11,606 nucleotides of DNA, from assembly GCA_028865155.1 (NCBI GenBank), contig JAGWKW010000023.1:1-11606 (forward strand). The letters run 5' to 3'. This DNA comes from Alphaproteobacteria bacterium (GTDB taxonomy: Bacteria > Pseudomonadota > Alphaproteobacteria > UBA9219). Position numbers and translations under genes: made by a program. Under the pieces are notes generated by a model that had not been told where the DNA came from, searched no databases, and saw only the letters and a list, made by a program, of their open reading frames with translations. Below are positions 8,543 to 11,606 of this stretch, piece after piece. Positions within the stretch are counted from its first letter, which is position 1; every line of letters begins with the position of its first letter.

Positions 8543-8767
8543 TCATTCCGTATGGCAGGTGCCGAACGTCGTCAACGATGGATGTACACCCGGGTCGCAG
8601 ACTAATGGCTTGAGCGGCGGCGAGATTTTGACCATCCATACGATGGCAGCCAGACAGCCGGCGACGAAAAGCGCGAACAGGATACGTGCCGTCCAGTTCG
8701 GCTTGTCCCCCCCTTTCCTGGATTTGAGGATCGGGCTGTAAGGATCATCGGTTTTGCGTATGGCCAT
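8543..8767 (-). CDS. unidentified small single-pass membrane protein
   Basis: This gene encodes 74 residues in an unrecognised family. The N-terminal 27 residues are polar and basic (several Lys and Arg), one hydrophobic segment spans about 28-47, and the C-terminal part (48-74) is Pro-rich. By the positive-inside rule the N-terminus should be cytoplasmic and the C-terminus periplasmic. The two cysteines C57 and C71 would then lie outside, where they could form a disulfide. Support for a real gene is strong for its size: an AGGGGG ribosome-binding site a few bases before the start, and a consensus TTGACA promoter upstream. It lies divergent from grxD and converges on bolA with 2 bp between stops. 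A competing rightward frame over 8559-8741 lacks such signals. The context hints at iron-sulfur or redox biology, but that is guilt by association only. Confidence 0.75.
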   Translation of the reverse strand: MAIRKTDDPYSPILKSRKGGDKPNWTARILFALFVAGCLAAIVWMVKISPPLKPLVCDPGVHPSLTTFGTCHTE

Positions 8768-8773
8768 GGAACC

Positions 8774-8787
8774 CCCTGAAAACAGGG
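8774..8787 (-). promoter_or_regulatory. hairpin containing the Shine-Dalgarno of the 74-residue protein gene
   Basis: On the leftward transcript CCCUG-UUUU-CAGGG forms a 5-bp stem with a 4-nt loop. The 3' arm is part of the CAGGGGG ribosome-binding sequence that precedes the start codon at 8767. Partial sequestration of the site is possible; stability is modest. Confidence 0.35.
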
Positions 8788-8801
8788 AAAAGAAGCTTCA
8801 T

Positions 8802-8829
8802 GCTATGGCCCGATTCGCACAGGTGTCAA
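8802..8829 (-). promoter_or_regulatory. putative promoter for the leftward 74-residue protein gene
   Basis: On the minus strand a perfect TTGACA lies at 8829-8824 and CATAGC at 8807-8802, with a 16-bp spacer. The -10 match is partial. A GANTC site (GATTC at 8812-8816) lies in the spacer. In many alphaproteobacteria GANTC is methylated by CcrM and can mark cell-cycle-timed promoters. The predicted leader is about 28 nt. Confidence 0.5.
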
Positions 8830-8888
8830 GGTTGCCGCCTTTTGTTTTCCGCGGCTTCTTTTTTCTTTCCCCCTTTTGCGGTTGAGGG

Positions 8889-8894
8889 CATAAT
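8889..8894 (+). promoter_or_regulatory. possible -10 element of grxD
   Basis: CATAAT at 8889-8894 matches the -10 consensus at five of six positions and lies 29 bases before the grxD start. No convincing -35 box is found 16-18 bp upstream, where the sequence is a pure pyrimidine tract (8855-8877). The promoter may need an activator, or the assignment may be wrong. Confidence 0.3.
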
Positions 8895-8899
8895 CCGGC

Positions 8900-8916
8900 C
8901 TCCTTACATAAAGGAG
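8900..8916 (+). promoter_or_regulatory. hairpin sequestering the grxD Shine-Dalgarno
   Basis: CTCCTT (8900-8905) is the exact reverse complement of AAGGAG (8911-8916), with a 5-base ACATA loop. AAGGAG is the grxD ribosome-binding site, 7 bases before the ATG at 8924. If the transcript starts upstream of about 8900 the site would be paired. Initiation a few bases later would remove part of the 5' arm. Confidence 0.4.
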
Positions 8917-8923
8917 ACATAAA

Positions 8924-9274
8924 ATGATTGATTCCGCCGTTTCCGAGCGCATCCGTTCCGAGGTTTCCTCGACCGATGTCGTGCTTTACATGAAGGGCAC
9001 GCCAGTCTTTCCGCAATGCGGTTTTTCCGCGCAGGCGGTTCAAATCCTTTCCATGCTCGGCGTCGCTTTCAAGGGCGTCGACGTGTTGGCCGACCCCAGC
9101 CTGCGCCAGGGCATCAAGGATTACAGCAACTGGCCGACAATCCCCCAGCTTTACGTTAAGGGCGAGTTCATCGGCGGCTGCGATATCATGCGGGAAATGC
9201 TGCAATCGGGCGAGCTGCAAAAAACACTCGCCGATAAAGGCGTGCCATTCGAAAACCGGCAAGCTGCCGGTTAA
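8924..9274 (+). CDS. grxD: monothiol CGFS glutaredoxin (Grx4/GrxD family)
   Basis: This gene encodes 116 residues in a single thioredoxin-fold domain. CGFS glutaredoxins bind a glutathione-ligated [2Fe-2S] cluster, deliver it to apoproteins and pair with BolA proteins. Visible features: the conserved Lys-Gly-Thr-Pro at 24-27, the active-site CGFS at 32-35 preceded by Phe-Pro-Gln, the WPTIPQLYVKGEFIGG stretch at 70-85 with the cis-proline segment, and Gly-Gly-Cys-Asp at 84-87. These last two contribute to glutathione binding. Length is typical. The start is set by an excellent AAGGAG ribosome-binding site. bolA lies upstream on the same strand, but a reversed gene separates the two, so grxD needs its own promoter. 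Confidence 0.96.
   Translation: MIDSAVSERIRSEVSSTDVVLYMKGTPVFPQCGFSAQAVQILSMLGVAFKGVDVLADPSLRQGIKDYSNWPTIPQLYVKGEFIGGCDIMREMLQSGELQKTLADKGVPFENRQAAG
9254..9272. terminator. probable terminator hairpin shared by grxD and the converging small gene
   Basis: AACCGGC (9254-9260) and GCCGGTT (9266-9272) form a perfect 7-bp stem with a 5-base loop that overlaps the last grxD codons and its stop. Read leftward, the stem is followed by a short U run (UUUU then CG), as expected of an intrinsic terminator for the gene ending at 9284. Read rightward it lacks a U tract, so it suits the leftward gene better. Confidence 0.5.
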
Positions 9275-9283
9275 GTAACCCTA

Positions 9284-9448
9284 TCAATTGGATTTCTTTT
9301 CCGTCTCTTCGGCGCGGGTGACGGCCATATTGCCAAAGCCATGCACGCGTGCGGCAGAAACAATCCTTGTGCCAGATAAAGGCTGCGCGGCGGCATGTTC
9401 GCCAATACGCGTTTCGTCCTGCGTCATGTTTTTGAGGGTGGGCGACAT
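9284..9448 (-). CDS. small hypothetical protein, 54 residues
   Basis: This short hydrophilic reading frame belongs to no family I recognise and has no membrane segment or signal peptide. The C-terminal third is rich in Glu, Lys, Arg and Thr. Codon choice is like the host genes (mostly G/C-ending), which favours a real gene. ATG 9448 is preferred because AGG lies 6 bases upstream. A TTG at 9490 would extend it by 14 residues but falls on the predicted promoter. A leftward promoter-like pair lies at 9490-9518 and a terminator-like hairpin follows the stop. It converges on grxD with a 9-bp gap. A rightward open frame from TTG 9288 over the same DNA is judged the shadow. Confidence 0.5.
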   Translation of the reverse strand: MSPTLKNMTQDETRIGEHAAAQPLSGTRIVSAARVHGFGNMAVTRAEETEKKSN

Positions 9449-9489
9449 AGGGAACCTGCTTTTTGCGTTGCGGAACAAACCATTGTGCA

Positions 9490-9518
9490 ATGCAATACAT
9501 TAACATGAGACAAGTCAA
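9490..9518 (-). promoter_or_regulatory. putative leftward promoter for the 54-residue gene
   Basis: On the minus strand TTGACT (9518-9513) and TTGCAT (9495-9490) are 17 bp apart. The -35 is near consensus and the -10 is weak. The left arm of a perfect 10-bp inverted repeat (9492-9501) overlaps the -10 region, where a repressor could act. Confidence 0.35.
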
Positions 9519-9589
9519 CGTTTTATTAAAATTGGCTTTTATTTTCGCATCAATATATTTGTAATATATATTTAATATCAATGTATTGC
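9492..9589. repeat. perfect 10-bp inverted repeat flanking an AT-rich spacer
   Basis: GCAATACATT at 9492-9501 is the exact reverse complement of AATGTATTGC at 9580-9589. The 78-bp spacer is strongly AT-rich, unlike the rest of the window. No target-site duplication is seen outside the arms, so a miniature transposon is not supported. Paired operator half-sites for a looping or AT-preferring regulator are possible. Confidence 0.45.
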
Positions 9590-9599
9590 GTTATTTCTG

Positions 9600-9731
9600 A
9601 TGGAAAATTTCCAGAAAATATTTTCATATATCTTATATTTGCTGCATCGCGGTGGAAGCCGGATTTTCTACTTCATTGATTCGCCGGAGCAAATCTGGCA
9701 GATCCCGCCACGGCCTGAAAAAGCCGTGTAA
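9600..9731 (+). CDS. possible small protein, 43 residues
   Basis: An ATG at 9600 opens a 43-codon frame ending in TAA at 9729-9731. Residues 1-15 are hydrophobic and aromatic and come from AT-rich DNA. Residues 16-43 (from His-Arg-Gly-Gly, with Ile-Phe-Tyr-Phe-Ile-Asp, then an Ile-Trp-Gln-Ile-Pro-Pro segment) use codons typical of this genome and look protein-like. There is no clear Shine-Dalgarno sequence. It may be a small gene or the degraded 3' remnant of a longer one. The start also coincides with two palindromes that could instead be regulatory DNA. Confidence 0.3.
   Translation: MENFQKIFSYILYLLHRGGSRIFYFIDSPEQIWQIPPRPEKAV
9601..9625. promoter_or_regulatory. two adjacent palindromes, operator-like
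   Basis: TGGAAA-A-TTTCCA (9601-9613) is a perfect 6-bp dyad around one base, and GAAAATATTTTC (9614-9625) immediately after is a perfect 12-bp palindrome. TATATT at 9634-9639 could be a -10 element downstream, without a recognisable -35. Binding of a dimeric regulator is an inference. Confidence 0.3.
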
Positions 9732-9896
9732 AACAAGGGTGGCGTATAGCTGGGCGGCTGGAAATCAGAAAGCTTTCTTTTTTTGCGCCGATGCTCTATT
9801 GAATCATTCCAGCCAAAAATTCGGGTGAATTGATCAGTTCGGCGGCGTTAATCCGCCGTTTCAGGGTTTTCTTTTTTCGTTCGCAAGGAATCGCCT
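9732..9896 (+). promoter_or_regulatory. secG upstream leader with inverted repeats
   Basis: No convincing gene lies here. GGCTGGAA (9756-9763) pairs with TTCCAGCC (9807-9814) and encloses the palindrome AGAAAGCTTTCT (9767-9778), which is followed by a T run. GAATTGATCAGTTC (9827-9840) is an imperfect 14-bp palindrome. CGGCGG (9840-9845) pairs with CCGCCG (9853-9858), and a T-rich stretch follows about ten bases later. GANTC sites lie at 9801-9805 and 9888-9892. AAGGAA at 9885-9890 is the secG ribosome-binding site. I could not identify the secG promoter. Confidence 0.35.
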
Positions 9897-10268
9897 ATGC
9901 AAAATGTTCTTCTCGTCATCCAGTTGCTTCTCGCTGTGGCGCTTGTCGCGGTCATTCTGGTTCAGCGTACGGCGCAGGACGGCGGCGGCCTGACGGGCGG
10001 CGGTGGGGGCGGCACGATGGGTGGACTGTTCACGGCTCGCGGCTCAGCCAACCTGCTTACCCGCGCAACCTCGTTCCTTGCCGCGATGTTCATCATCAAT
10101 AGTTTAGCCTTGGGCGCGCTTGCGAGCCGCGAACACAAGGCTGTCAGCCTGCTCGGCCAGATCCCGGTATCGGCGACCAAGATGCAGGAGGCTCCGGTTA
10201 AAGCCCCTGCGGCCAAGGCGGAAGCTCCCGCCAAGCCTGCCGCGCCGCAGGTGCCGATGGCGAAGTAG
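9897..10268 (+). CDS. secG: preprotein translocase subunit SecG
   Basis: This gene encodes 123 residues. SecG is the small auxiliary subunit of the SecYEG channel in the inner membrane and stimulates SecA-driven protein export. The protein shows the family layout. A first membrane helix spans about 2-23 and ends in Leu-Val-Gln-Arg. The Gly-rich cytoplasmic loop at 29-43 (GGGLTGGGGGG) is followed by Phe-Thr-Ala-Arg-Gly, and the second helix spans about 57-77. After about residue 92 comes an Ala-Pro-Lys-rich tail that is probably disordered, as seen in many alphaproteobacterial SecG proteins. ATG 9897 has AAGGAA a few bases upstream. It precedes pyrG by 56 bp on the same strand, a common arrangement in alphaproteobacteria. 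Confidence 0.95.
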   Translation: MQNVLLVIQLLLAVALVAVILVQRTAQDGGGLTGGGGGGTMGGLFTARGSANLLTRATSFLAAMFIINSLALGALASREHKAVSLLGQIPVSATKMQEAPVKAPAAKAEAPAKPAAPQVPMAK

Positions 10269-10300
10269 GGCGCGAAGCGATTTTTGGAGATGCTTTGTAA

Positions 10301-11606
<1,306 letters not shown>

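Noticed and set aside
9492..9589. Miniature transposable element bounded by the inverted repeat
   Set aside because: No target-site duplication flanks the arms, the arms are short, and no second copy occurs in the window.
9709..9728. CACGGC/GCCGTG hairpin as a terminator
   Set aside because: No U tract follows on either strand, and it falls within the possible 43-codon frame.
9732..9896. tRNA, SRP RNA or 6S RNA upstream of secG
   Set aside because: No T-loop, CCA end, SRP tetraloop region or 6S-like long rod could be recognised.

Overview
The window looks like a chromosomal segment of an alphaproteobacterium. The evidence is the moderately high GC content with strong G/C preference at third codon positions, the order nuoL-nuoM-nuoN-birA, the small (separate-subunit) form of PurL followed by bolA and a CGFS glutaredoxin, and a secG-pyrG pair. 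I cannot fix the order or genus from sequence alone. I see no phage, insertion sequence, CRISPR, rRNA or tRNA signal.

Positions 1-6029 are the 3' end of a respiratory complex I (nuo) operon, transcribed rightward. It holds the last codons of what is probably nuoK, then nuoL, a small unidentified three-helix membrane protein gene, nuoM, nuoN and a short biotin-protein ligase gene (birA). nuoM and nuoN are 1 bp apart, and nuoN and birA overlap at a TGATG junction. NuoL, NuoM and NuoN are the three antiporter-like proton-pumping subunits of the membrane arm. The small gene between nuoL and nuoM is the main anomaly: it is visibly richer in A/T-ending codons than its neighbours.

Positions 6026-9286 hold purL (purine synthesis), apparently with its own promoter, then bolA. 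Next come a leftward small single-helix membrane protein gene and a rightward monothiol glutaredoxin gene (grxD). BolA and CGFS glutaredoxins form [2Fe-2S]-bridged complexes in characterised systems, so their proximity fits iron-sulfur or iron handling, but here a reversed small gene separates them. The divergent intergenic stretch 8768-8923 has a good leftward promoter and a weaker rightward one. Both genes have their Shine-Dalgarno sequence in the 3' arm of a short hairpin.

Positions 9284-9896 are the least ordinary part. They hold a 54-codon leftward reading frame converging on grxD over a shared terminator-like hairpin, then an AT-rich stretch with a perfect 10-bp inverted repeat and two adjacent palindromes. 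A 43-codon rightward reading frame and a structured-looking leader upstream of secG follow. Positions 9897-11606 contain secG (protein export) and the first 427 codons of pyrG (CTP synthase), which runs off the right edge.
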